Assembly (NCBI GenBank): GCA_907163375.1
Contig: CAJQUW010008745.1
Coordinates: forward strand, 1 to 64,000
DNA from: Prostheceraeus crozeri
Taxonomy: Eukaryota; Platyhelminthes; Polycladida; Euryleptidae
Reading direction: 5' to 3'
DNA length: 64,000 bases
Position 1 is the stretch's first letter. Each line of letters opens with the position of its first letter. The notes below the pieces were generated by a model that saw only the letters and a list, made by a program, of their open reading frames with translations, did no database searches and was not told the DNA's origin. Positions 9,664-16,566 of the stretch are shown here, in pieces. Both the position numbers and the translations under genes were made by a program.

Positions 9664-9880
9664 CAGTCTATCATTTTTGAAGATTCGTACCAGCAGTTAC
9701 AGTTTGTGTTATGAACCCGAACTTTTTCCTGCAGCTCTCATTAGTTGTTGGTTGCCTGTGCATGTGGCAATCTTTCATAATAGTAAAGTGATCATTACTG
9801 GACTAAAATCTCATGAACAAGCAAATATGATCCTAGACTATCTCATTGAGTATGTACGTACCCAGCGGATTGTAAAATAA
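9335..9880 (+). CDS. TATA-binding-protein-like factor encoded by the Polinton (181 aa)
   Basis: From the ATG at 9335 the product has the two-repeat architecture and the size of a TBP core (about 180 residues). Repeat 1: TKIDLTTL (TBP: CKLDLKTI), YYPGRP (TBP: YNPKRF), then LQLFPNGTVQILGALS (TBP: ALIFSSGKMVCTGAKS). Repeat 2: NMVIS (TBP: NMVGS), YEPELFP identical to TBP at residues 116-122, then VAIFHNSKVIITGLKS (TBP: LLIFVSGKVVLTGAK). Three of the four DNA-kinking Phe positions known in TBP have Phe here; the one in the YYPGRP segment does not. A perfect TATAAAAG lies 36 bases upstream (9292-9299) and may drive it. It should bind promoter DNA and recruit polymerase to element genes. An AATAAA overlaps its stop. 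The gene looks whole. Confidence 0.85.
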   Translation: MKRHRYTIVNILRRFRLYTKIDLTTLRQQLPNSKYYPGRPQMLVVKMNNSRNLQLFPNGTVQILGALSHSSAQSMRLELQRLLRRIWKRERCVMSNLTVDNMVISTQLSDSLSFLKIRTSSYSLCYEPELFPAALISCWLPVHVAIFHNSKVIITGLKSHEQANMILDYLIEYVRTQRIVK

Positions 9881-9912
9881 AAAACAATTTTTTCCAACAT
9901 GATGTTTTTATT
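9876..9912. terminator. Convergent polyadenylation signals, TBP-like and protease genes
   Basis: AATAAA on the plus strand (9876-9881) and on the minus strand (9912-9907) each overlap the stop codon of their gene, with about 25 bases between them. Confidence 0.55.
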
Positions 9913-10369
9913 TCAAATCATGATAGAACTTACAAATCATTTTTTCATTAGAGGATGGATTACATGAAAAGTTTTGAATAATAGATGCAAATCGAGATAC
10001 ATGTAAACGTTTTAAGATGAAGTACAGTACAAAAGCACCACACGTTGATGAAAGTGGATGTTGTAGTATGCGTTCATTTCGCTGATATTGACGCGTATGT
10101 TTTCTCAACCACTGCTGTGTTGGTATATTTGGAGGTTGAGCAAGAGAGTCAAATAGTTCACCACGTCGGTCTTCTCCAATAAAGATCGCTTTCCAATGCT
10201 CACCGCCTAAATTCTGTGAATGAGTGTTTAGCACAATAAAGATGGGATAGTGATTTACTGCAGGTGGTAAGGTATCGAGTGAATAGACATTATCGAAAGC
10301 TTTCAACGTCGCTTCGTCTGCATTACGCTGCACTTTAGTCTTAATATCGTCAGCAGTCAACCAACTCAT
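9908..10369 (-). CDS. Adenain-like cysteine protease (153 aa)
   Basis: A maturation protease of the C5/Ulp1 type that trims virion proteins. The expected catalytic set is visible: His58 in GGEHWKA, Asp74 in ELFDS, Gln103 and Cys110 in the SSTCGAFVLYFI segment. Adenovirus protease has the same order with Glu in place of Asp. Length is typical of Polinton proteases. Its ATG shares one base with the stop codon of the capsid gene, so the two are probably expressed from one transcript. The gene looks whole. Confidence 0.9.
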   Translation of the reverse strand: MSWLTADDIKTKVQRNADEATLKAFDNVYSLDTLPPAVNHYPIFIVLNTHSQNLGGEHWKAIFIGEDRRGELFDSLAQPPNIPTQQWLRKHTRQYQRNERILQHPLSSTCGAFVLYFILKRLHVSRFASIIQNFSCNPSSNEKMICKFYHDLK

Positions 10370-11646
10370 TAACGATTATACTGAAGAATCACGTCACGAT
10401 ACTTTGTAATTTCAATATTTGAATCGAAGACTGCATAAATTAATACATTGATCGTCTCAGGTAGTGTTCTTTTGAACGTCAAATCCAAACGAATATTATG
10501 AGGCACGTTCGCTTGACGATAGGGTGCACTAATATCGCTGTCAGCAGTTAAATCAAATGCATAAATAGTATATCCACTCTTAAACTCTTTCATAGTCAGT
10601 CCGTTGGTGTCATCCGTATTGTAAAAGCCAAAAACATCCATAAAATCAACATAACTGCGCATAAATTGATCTGAAGCAAAATCTGGTTTGTAGGGTGGAC
10701 CAGGATGACTCACACCATTTACACGTAAAGCAATTTCACTTAACTGATTGTGTTTAAAATTGAAAGGATTCTTCTTTATATTACCATTAAATGCATCATT
10801 TTCAACCATTGCCACCATGAGGAGCTTCGGTGCTTCCGATGGAAAGAGGCCATCTTTCATGAAACTCTTTTGATCTTTCGGAATTGTAAAGGTGAGAAGC
10901 TTTGTATGCTGAATGGGGTAAATGGCATTTTGGCGGTTAAGGCCTTCAGCATGCCCTCTAATGACACTTGGATTCGGTACTACTCGACGAATGTAAAGTG
11001 CAATATCTTCCACATGAATTCTAAAATTGTCAACTTTAGCAAATGCATTCAGCGCAAATTCAGGCTTATTCAATGTCAGCTTGAGTCGCATGCTGGTATT
11101 ACACAGTAAAAACTTTGACTGTCTAAAGAAGTCTAAATTCAGCGGACCATATAGCTGACATACTCTACTATCTTTAATCATAGCAGATCGCTTTACAAAG
11201 CCACTGTTTGTTTCAACATCAAATTTTCCTGCTTCATCTCTGTACCATCCCATGGCTTCCATATGACTTTTTTGTGCTGCTGGATGAAACTGTGATACAT
11301 GATTGAAATATGATTTATAGGGATAATCGCTTTGACCACCTTCCACTTGCTGCTCTCCAATCGTTAGAGAAACATCACGAAGTAATGTAGTCAATGGTAA
11401 ATTGTTCAGTCCAACTTTATGTGCATCGTCAATAGCAGTTCCATCTGCTTGCTGAATTCTAAACCTCAAATCAAGCATCGCATAACTCAAATCTATGTAG
11501 TCATCACTACCACCAGGAATAACAAATTCAATGGGGCCAGCATTCTCAGCTGTTCGAGGATGATAATCTACAATACTTGAACTAAGAATATCTGTCTGTA
11601 TGGCTTGTTGATCGAACAAACAAAAACCGGAAGTTTTACACTCCAT
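10369..11646 (-). CDS. Major capsid-type protein (425 aa)
   Basis: It matches the animal Polinton capsid family typified by C. elegans F54H12.2. Visible hallmarks are an N-terminal LFDQQAIQTDI segment, PIEFVIPGGSDDYIDLSYA near residue 40, a DVSLTIGEQQV strand, FVKRSAMI, KNPFNFKHNQLSEIALRVNG near residue 290, and RLDLTFKRTLPETINVLIYAVFD near the end. The fold is expected to be a double jelly-roll forming the shell. It starts two bases after the stop of the small basic protein and overlaps the protease by one base. Assignment as the major rather than a minor capsid protein rests on recalled family resemblance. The gene looks whole. Confidence 0.82.
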   Translation of the reverse strand: MECKTSGFCLFDQQAIQTDILSSSIVDYHPRTAENAGPIEFVIPGGSDDYIDLSYAMLDLRFRIQQADGTAIDDAHKVGLNNLPLTTLLRDVSLTIGEQQVEGGQSDYPYKSYFNHVSQFHPAAQKSHMEAMGWYRDEAGKFDVETNSGFVKRSAMIKDSRVCQLYGPLNLDFFRQSKFLLCNTSMRLKLTLNKPEFALNAFAKVDNFRIHVEDIALYIRRVVPNPSVIRGHAEGLNRQNAIYPIQHTKLLTFTIPKDQKSFMKDGLFPSEAPKLLMVAMVENDAFNGNIKKNPFNFKHNQLSEIALRVNGVSHPGPPYKPDFASDQFMRSYVDFMDVFGFYNTDDTNGLTMKEFKSGYTIYAFDLTADSDISAPYRQANVPHNIRLDLTFKRTLPETINVLIYAVFDSNIEITKYRDVILQYNR

Positions 11647-11648
11647 GA

Positions 11649-12104
11649 TTAGAAGTTATAGCAGCGTCGTCGTTTAGCGCCTGATGAATGATTAGAGCCT
11701 CTGCGACGTTTGCGTGAATGCCTTTTGACTGAAGATCGCACCTTACCAGCTCCGCGATGTTTCCTCCTTCCTTTATTCATTCGTTTAGGTGATTTCTTTC
11801 CTTGAGTAACACCAGCAATGGTCTGCTTCAATGTTTTTAAACCGCGTTCCTTCCCACGATTCAACAAACTGCTCTTGAAACTTCTACCTCTGGAAAGATC
11901 ACTAGCAACATCACCAGCAAAGCCAACGGCATTACTTAAAACATTTCGTTTTAAAGATCTACCGACATTGGATATGAGAGGTGCTACAACAGATTTCAGT
12001 GCACCAAGTATGCTACCTCCACGTTGGCGGCGAGCACCGATGTAAATTTGTCCTCCGCCACTTACATAGGAGGGTCGTGAATAAAATGAGGCAGTTGGAT
12101 TCAT
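11649..12104 (-). CDS. Small basic glycine-rich virion protein, pVI/core-like (151 aa)
   Basis: The N-terminus is Gly/Tyr-rich (VSGGGQIYIGARRQRGGS), followed by an amphipathic hydrophobic stretch (ILGALKSVVAPLISNVG) and a strongly basic Arg/Lys C-terminal third. That layout recalls adenovirus pVI and core proteins, which are cut by the viral protease at Gly-Gly sites and disrupt membranes or bind DNA. The gene heads the compact capsid-protease unit and has an ATGCAAA box 31 bases upstream of its ATG. The role is inferred from composition and position. The gene looks whole. Confidence 0.6.
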   Translation of the reverse strand: MNPTASFYSRPSYVSGGGQIYIGARRQRGGSILGALKSVVAPLISNVGRSLKRNVLSNAVGFAGDVASDLSRGRSFKSSLLNRGKERGLKTLKQTIAGVTQGKKSPKRMNKGRRKHRGAGKVRSSVKRHSRKRRRGSNHSSGAKRRRCYNF

Positions 12105-12135
12105 AGCTCAAACCCTAAACATTGTTAGTTACAAC

Positions 12136-12142
12136 TTTGCAT
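12136..12142 (-). promoter_or_regulatory. ATGCAAA box before the capsid unit
   Basis: ATGCAAAGTTG on the minus strand, 31 bases before the ATG at 12104. The 11-base word is identical to that in the divergent spacer at 8,617-8,627. Confidence 0.6.
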
Positions 12143-12145
12143 GAA

Positions 12146-13234
12146 TCACTGTCGATCACTTAGATGAAAGATGTCGGCACGACGCATCCAAGAGTTCATA
12201 CTTGAAGGATAACCAGCCCATTTAACAAGACACCATTCTTCACCTTGCCGTTTTTTACATCGAATGATTTTCTCTACCAAATATGTTTCACTTTCAGTGA
12301 CTACCTCAATCTCATCGCGGTAAAAGCTACCCTCAATTTCTTCATTATCGTAATCTTTCAACTTGTAGGTGGTCGGAGAGTCTTTTTGATTAATCCTTGA
12401 TACTGTAAATACCTCCTCTGTCCAATTCGGAAGGTACCCTTTAGCAAAAACACTTTTCACTTTTGAGATACGAACTTTATCGCCAATTTTCACATCACTT
12501 TTCACATGAGTGCGTTTACGTTGGAATGATTCGCGCACTTTATCTACATTGTCAGCATTTACATCTACTGGTCTGAGTCCAATAGAACGATGGATAGAGT
12601 GATTGTAGGCATGGAGTGTATCTTGTAGAACCTTTGTCCAATTTTGTGTCAAGTTGGCAGTAAAATGTCGCCACAAGCGATTTTTTAATGTGCGATTAAA
12701 ACGTTCAACGAGTGCAGCTTTATAAGCGCTCTTTACACTAAACAACTCAATGTCATGCCTCTCAAATAATCTTGTCACATGCTGATTTTCAAACTCTTTT
12801 CCTTGATCACTCTGAATTCTTTTTGGAATGCGACCTTCTCGAAAAATTGTTTGGAATGCTTTTGCTACTCCTTTCCCTTCTTTAGTTTTTAAAGGTTGAG
12901 CCCACGCATAACGCGAGAAAATATCAATGACGGTTAAAATAAAATTATTGCCCGAGTTATGTTTTGAAATGGAGGCAACATCGCACAAATCTGCTTGCCA
13001 CTGTTCATCGATGTCATGAACAATATAATGGCGGGTGCGGTACTTCTTTTTCGCTTGTTTGTGGAGTGTATAGGTAGCCTGACCCTTTAACCATCGTTTC
13101 ACTTGTGATTGTGGAAGACCACTCGCTTTTGATAATTTCTTGATAGATGCAAATCCTGCCGGATGTTTTACATCATAATAGATTGACTTCAAACGTTCAG
13201 TCGATGACGGCTGACTCTTTTTCCTCCTTCTCAT
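12146..13234 (-). CDS. Retroviral-type integrase with C-terminal chromodomain (362 aa from the ATG at 13234)
   Basis: Joins the element's ends to host DNA. The open frame extends up to an ATG at 13366. I prefer the ATG at 13234 because the first 44 codons lie over a cysteine-rich gene and look unlike the family. Counting from 13366, an HTH-like segment lies near residues 60-95, the rve core has Asp126 (WQADL), Asp187 (SDQGKEF) and Glu221 (ALVERFNR) with the 33-residue spacing usual in Polintons, and a chromodomain spans 359-402 (YLVEKIIRCKK ... CLVKWAGY). The chromodomain may steer insertion to marked chromatin. The gene looks whole. Confidence 0.92.
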   Translation of the reverse strand: MRRRKKSQPSSTERLKSIYYDVKHPAGFASIKKLSKASGLPQSQVKRWLKGQATYTLHKQAKKKYRTRHYIVHDIDEQWQADLCDVASISKHNSGNNFILTVIDIFSRYAWAQPLKTKEGKGVAKAFQTIFREGRIPKRIQSDQGKEFENQHVTRLFERHDIELFSVKSAYKAALVERFNRTLKNRLWRHFTANLTQNWTKVLQDTLHAYNHSIHRSIGLRPVDVNADNVDKVRESFQRKRTHVKSDVKIGDKVRISKVKSVFAKGYLPNWTEEVFTVSRINQKDSPTTYKLKDYDNEEIEGSFYRDEIEVVTESETYLVEKIIRCKKRQGEEWCLVKWAGYPSSMNSWMRRADIFHLSDRQ

Positions 13235-13412
13235 CTTTTTTCTTTCTTGCCTTTCTACATTTACAACAACTGCAGCATTTAGCTTTAGCGGTTTTGCGAT
13301 CGTGTTCACATTGCTTAGGGGTTTCATTATGAGAGCTGGCGCAGCAAGTGCAAGTGACAACGACATTCACCTCTGGCGGCTCATTACATGGCAAGCAACA
13401 CATCTGCTTCAT
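13197..13412 (-). CDS. Small cysteine-rich protein overlapping the integrase start (71 aa)
   Basis: Its ATG comes one base after the stop of the preceding gene, which is the tight spacing used throughout this cluster. The product has about fourteen cysteines in CC, CPC-like and CxxC groups, then a Lys/Glu-rich tail. It overlaps the N-terminal part of the integrase frame by about 38 to 170 bases depending on which integrase start is used. The cysteines suggest zinc binding. I do not recognise a family. The spacing and the composition argue that it is a real gene and not an antisense or shadow frame. Confidence 0.5.
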   Translation of the reverse strand: MKQMCCLPCNEPPEVNVVVTCTCCASSHNETPKQCEHDRKTAKAKCCSCCKCRKARKKKDEKEEKESAVID

Positions 13413-13413
13413 A

Positions 13414-14106
13414 TTAATAGTCTGAGAACATGTATTTCCTAGGAGGAGCTGTTTTACGTTTTCCTTTTACCAGTTTTAGTGGCGATGTAGATCTACGTCG
13501 AGTTCTTCCTCTTGTTTGCTTAGTGAGTGTGGGAGGGGATGTAGCAGGTGACGTCTTAAACCAATTTGTTGGCATTTTCATCGCCTGAAGCATTGGAGTA
13601 GTAGCCACTGTTGAATCAAGTTCTTTCAATGTCTCATTATTTAAAGCAAATTTTGGCACATTATGCTTTTTCAATAGTTTAAGAAAGTATGACCAACCAG
13701 GTGGAACATAGCCCTGACGGCGCTTTCTACGTGTCGCATACTGAATCAAGTCTTCATAACGTGAAGCATCAATCACTTTATTTTCATCTGTAATGATTTC
13801 TCCTCTATCATTTACATTGAGATGGGGCTCAATACTATTGAAAAGAGATATGGCATGTGCGCGAGATGCTAAAGGTGTAGCAGTCGATACAGAGTCACGC
13901 ATCTTATTCTTCAAGTTTTTCAATTGCTCAACAGTTTCCGATTGTAATAATACAGCACGATGTGGATCTTTGATGTGAACATTTTGCTGATAATCTATTT
14001 CTTTCCTATACATTTGATTTGCAAGAGGTTGCTTTACTTGCTGCATGGCAGTCACTTGTACATATTCATCCTGAGGAATAACAATCATGCGAGAATAAGA
14101 ACTCAT
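13414..14106 (-). CDS. Conserved Polinton protein of unknown function (230 aa)
   Basis: Its ATG overlaps the stop codon of the packaging ATPase (ATGA), so the two are translationally linked. The N-terminus reads SYSRMIVIPQDEYVQ, a form I associate with a conserved Polinton protein. A central segment, YVPPGWSYFLKLLKKHNVP, follows a basic RRKRRQG patch, and the C-terminus is rich in Arg, Lys, Ser and Pro. No enzyme motif is evident. A DNA- or capsid-associated role is possible. The gene looks whole. Confidence 0.65.
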   Translation of the reverse strand: MSSYSRMIVIPQDEYVQVTAMQQVKQPLANQMYRKEIDYQQNVHIKDPHRAVLLQSETVEQLKNLKNKMRDSVSTATPLASRAHAISLFNSIEPHLNVNDRGEIITDENKVIDASRYEDLIQYATRRKRRQGYVPPGWSYFLKLLKKHNVPKFALNNETLKELDSTVATTPMLQAMKMPTNWFKTSPATSPPTLTKQTRGRTRRRSTSPLKLVKGKRKTAPPRKYMFSDY

Positions 14107-14720
14107 AGTTTGTAGATAATCATGGGAGTTTTCAAAATATCACTTCGAAATCTAAATTCTTCCGGACACTCTTGCGTAAAGTCAATGAATAAGTAACCGT
14201 ATGGTTTTTCAGTAGCTGCTTGAAAAATTTCAATTAAGGCTTTTGATCCTCTGGGTGCAACTTGTCGCGCTAAAATTTCAAATTGACTTTTATCTCGCGG
14301 ATTCTTGAAAATAGCATAATAGTGTGTATTCAGGTTTCGTGTACGAGCTTCTTTTCCATCAGGAAACAAATTTTGTGTAATATAGATGATAAAACACCTT
14401 TTATGGTGTGCTGCGCGAGTGAACATATCTGTAACATCTTTTGAATTCTTACTTTCTTTTAATAAATCATCCAATACAACAACATCATTAGACTGAAGTT
14501 TATCCACTGGAATAATTCCTTCATGTCGAATAAAGTTGCGACTTTGCAATTCCTGAAACAGCGACGGTTGATAAATACCATAACACCAAATCACTCGATT
14601 GATAGGTTCCTTAAACAACTCCCTTCTTTTATCCAATAAATTCAGCGTGAAAACAGTTTTACCTGCATGAGATGGACCTGATACAGTCAGAACTTTATCA
14701 CATTGAAGTCTGAAATCCAT
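14103..14720 (-). CDS. FtsK/HerA-type genome-packaging ATPase (205 aa)
   Basis: Pumps element DNA into capsids. The start at 14720 gives MDFRLQCDKVLTVSGPSHAGKT, the standard start of this family. The Walker A motif GPSHAGKT is at residues 15-22, Walker B VVVLDD at about 80-85, and a sensor-like QN lies at about 116 in IIYITQNLFP. The length fits the A32-like packaging ATPases of Polintons, adenovirus-like and giant viruses. An ATGCAAATG box lies 22 bases upstream of the ATG. It is followed by an overlapping gene. The gene looks whole. Confidence 0.93.
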   Translation of the reverse strand: MDFRLQCDKVLTVSGPSHAGKTVFTLNLLDKRRELFKEPINRVIWCYGIYQPSLFQELQSRNFIRHEGIIPVDKLQSNDVVVLDDLLKESKNSKDVTDMFTRAAHHKRCFIIYITQNLFPDGKEARTRNLNTHYYAIFKNPRDKSQFEILARQVAPRGSKALIEIFQAATEKPYGYLFIDFTQECPEEFRFRSDILKTPMIIYKL

Positions 14721-14742
14721 TTTATTACTTTGAGACTCAACA

Positions 14743-14749
14743 TTTGCAT
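14743..14749 (-). promoter_or_regulatory. ATGCAAA box before the packaging ATPase
   Basis: TATGCAAATG on the minus strand, 22 bases before the ATG at 14720, between the end of the preceding gene and the ATPase. Confidence 0.6.
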
Positions 14750-14751
14750 AA

Positions 14752-15108
14752 TTAACGCTTAGAGCCAAAGATATTTCCCAATAGGTTGCCCACGGCAGGA
14801 GCTATCATTGGAAGTATTGCTGAAAGGAAACCGCCCTTTTGTGTTAGAGTTTTCCTCTTTCTTTGAAGGGCGACTTTAGGATTGGAGATGAAACGCAATT
14901 TCGTAGCATATCGCTTAAGTAACTTTCGTTGTTTTGGTGCTAATTTCTTCGTCCTCAACTTCCTCACATGAGAAATAATTTCACAAATGAATTTATCGTT
15001 AGCATGTCGTATAGCATTGTATCGCTGATTTGCTTTCATTCGTCGGAGAGCTTGAATGGCTGAAGAAAACTTTTGACTTTTACGTTTCGTCATTTTACGT
15101 TTCGCCAT
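14752..15108 (-). CDS. Small basic protein with hydrophobic glycine-rich tail (118 aa)
   Basis: The first 90 residues are very basic (MAKRKMTKRKSQKF...). The C-terminus is TQKGGFLSAILPMIAPAVGNLLG, a Gly-Gly site followed by a hydrophobic helix. The KGGF-plus-hydrophobic ending is a recurrent feature of small Polinton and adintovirus virion proteins and resembles a protease-released membrane-active or core peptide. An ATGCAAATG box lies 39 bases upstream. Function is inferred. The gene looks whole. Confidence 0.65.
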   Translation of the reverse strand: MAKRKMTKRKSQKFSSAIQALRRMKANQRYNAIRHANDKFICEIISHVRKLRTKKLAPKQRKLLKRYATKLRFISNPKVALQRKRKTLTQKGGFLSAILPMIAPAVGNLLGNIFGSKR

Positions 15109-15147
15109 TTTCCGTGTTAGTCTTTGCTAAAACCTATCTTTACCACA

Positions 15148-15154
15148 TTTGCAT
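15148..15154 (-). promoter_or_regulatory. ATGCAAA box before the small basic protein
   Basis: TATGCAAATG on the minus strand, 39 bases before the ATG at 15108. Confidence 0.6.
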
Positions 15155-15159
15155 AGGTA

Positions 15160-15483
15160 CTAACTATTGCGACATAAGTGACAATCGAAATGAGCAATGT
15201 CACAGTGGTTACATTGGCAAAGTTGAATGCAATTACGTATGAAACAGCGTTGACAAAAAGCATGCTTACATCTCTTGAAGATGCGCTTTTCATTTCCATC
15301 CTTTCGCTTACATACATCGCAACACATAGTTTCACCGTTACTGATGTCTATAGCAAGTCTTTTTGAAGATATGAATTTGCTAGCCTTTTCTAAATAATAG
15401 ACGCATGTACAGAAGGAATATACTTCGAGAGTGAGCAGACATAGCTCGAAAACCAGTTGTGCTACAATCAAGTACCACTGCAT
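15160..15483 (-). CDS. Membrane-anchored RING-like protein (107 aa)
   Basis: The ATG at 15483 comes two bases after the stop of the upstream gene. An N-terminal hydrophobic segment (WYLIVAQLVFELCLLTL) looks like a membrane anchor. After it, the Cys/His order CCDVC, CKHAFCQRC, CQCNHC and CHLC follows the RING pattern C-x2-C ... C-x-H-x2-C-x2-C ... C-x2-C. Such proteins act as ubiquitin ligases, and viral ones often redirect host proteins. A second RING-like gene lies 1 kb upstream. No substrate can be guessed. The gene looks whole. Confidence 0.55.
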   Translation of the reverse strand: MQWYLIVAQLVFELCLLTLEVYSFCTCVYYLEKASKFISSKRLAIDISNGETMCCDVCKRKDGNEKRIFKRCKHAFCQRCFIRNCIQLCQCNHCDIAHFDCHLCRNS

Positions 15484-15485
15484 TT

Positions 15486-15896
15486 TCAATTTTTCTTTAT
15501 GGAAAGTTGAATGTGAATATCTGAAATCGCTTCAATCACTAGACTGCTACCATGATGGTTAAATGCGTTAAGACGTTCAGCAATTTTTATCATATGTCTT
15601 TTAAAAAATTCTTCGGGGTGATCTACCACTTCCATTGAATAAGAAGCAAAATGGAAAGAGCGACTTTCCACCTCTTCCTTTCCAAAATGACTAAACTTAA
15701 TTTTCGCAACTAATCGCGCCATGACAATGCTATCAGAGAATGTATTCATTAACTCTAGAAATAGAGTGCTAGCATCATCTACCACTGCTTCGATGTCGGT
15801 CTCATCTTTATGAAAATTTATCACATAATCTTGAACAGCTCCTTTTAAACTTTGCCTATGAAAACGTAATGTTCCGCAGTCGTTTGAGAAAGACAT
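15486..15896 (-). CDS. Conserved Polinton protein of unknown function (136 aa)
   Basis: Contains RSFHFASYSMEVVD, then EEFFKRHMIKIAERLNAFNHHGSSLVIEAI and DIHIQLS. A similar strand-helix-GS-strand layout is found at the start of many polymerase-associated proteins in Polintons, where its role is not known. An ATGCAAT near-match to the promoter word lies about 26 bases before its ATG. The gene looks whole. Confidence 0.55.
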   Translation of the reverse strand: MSFSNDCGTLRFHRQSLKGAVQDYVINFHKDETDIEAVVDDASTLFLELMNTFSDSIVMARLVAKIKFSHFGKEEVESRSFHFASYSMEVVDHPEEFFKRHMIKIAERLNAFNHHGSSLVIEAISDIHIQLSIKKN

Positions 15897-16174
15897 GATC
15901 GCCCTTTAACTAACCCATCCATTGCATGAAAACAACAACTCTTCTCATAGTAACATTTATTGAATAACGGTAACAAGCATGCATTATAAATCAATGGTTT
16001 GAAAGAGATAAAATAGATACAGCTGATAACTATCATACAGCGAGCAATGATAACCATACAGGACTTTGGCAGTGTTGAGGTAAGGAGGAAAGAAGCATTG
16101 GTTATGAACGTAGCTACTACAACGAACAGACAAAATAGGAACACACAAATCCTTAAAACGTTTCGTGACTTCAT
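15845..16174 (-). CDS. Possible two-span membrane protein overlapping its neighbours (109 aa)
   Basis: An ATG-started frame with two strongly hydrophobic stretches (LRICVFLFCLFVVVATFI and MVIIARCMIVISCIYFISF) followed by a Cys-containing tail. It overlaps the DEDD-like gene by about 190 bases and the next gene by about 50. It fills the only sizeable gap in this cluster, which is the main support. It could be a chance frame. Confidence 0.3.
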   Translation of the reverse strand: MKSRNVLRICVFLFCLFVVVATFITNASFLLTSTLPKSCMVIIARCMIVISCIYFISFKPLIYNACLLPLFNKCYYEKSCCFHAMDGLVKGRSCLSQTTAEHYVFIGKV

Positions 16175-16514
16175 GATAATGTTGATTCACTCTACTATCC
16201 CAAGGCGGGAGCAAAATATCATCAATGATTAGATTGGGAAATACTTTCCTCTCCTTACCAGGATTATTACAAAAGATGCGTATAACATTGAAAGCAGCTA
16301 ACCATCGTTTAAAGTCAATAAGAAGAGCACTCTCACAAGAAAAGCCATAGTCTTGCAAATATTTCAGATTAAGTCCATGAATGTGTTTTCTCGCCCATTG
16401 ATCAACATTGGGATCACAGTTGGCATGTTGATGATAGACACTAACAATCTGATATGTCCAATTGTTCATAGCAATAGCACTGAGCTCCTGTACAGGTTCA
16501 CCCTCACAATCCAT
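15984..16514 (-). CDS. DEDD-nuclease-like protein (176 aa)
   Basis: Starts MDCEGEPVQELSAIAMN, in which the Asp-x-Glu and following QELSAI look like the first motif of DEDD 3'-5' exonucleases such as oligoribonuclease and DnaQ. Later come WARKHIHGLNL, a GF(S)CESALLIDFKRWL segment and an NNPGKERKVFPNLIID segment. The same DCEG...QELSAI start and HIHGLN motif are familiar from other animal Polintons. Whether all catalytic residues are present I cannot tell. A trimming or RNA-decay role is inference. The gene looks whole. Confidence 0.5.
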   Translation of the reverse strand: MDCEGEPVQELSAIAMNNWTYQIVSVYHQHANCDPNVDQWARKHIHGLNLKYLQDYGFSCESALLIDFKRWLAAFNVIRIFCNNPGKERKVFPNLIIDDILLPPWDSRVNQHYHEVTKRFKDLCVPILSVRCSSYVHNQCFFPPYLNTAKVLYGYHCSLYDSYQLYLFYLFQTIDL

Positions 16515-16566
16515 AAAAATGATGATAGAAGCCTAAAACGGAAATTTACACATCTAAGGAAGCGTT

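Noticed and set aside
13146-13153. ATGCAAAT inside the integrase gene (and another near 9,984 inside the protease gene)
   Set aside because: Both are on the strand opposite to the gene and not upstream of any start, so they were not counted as promoter boxes.
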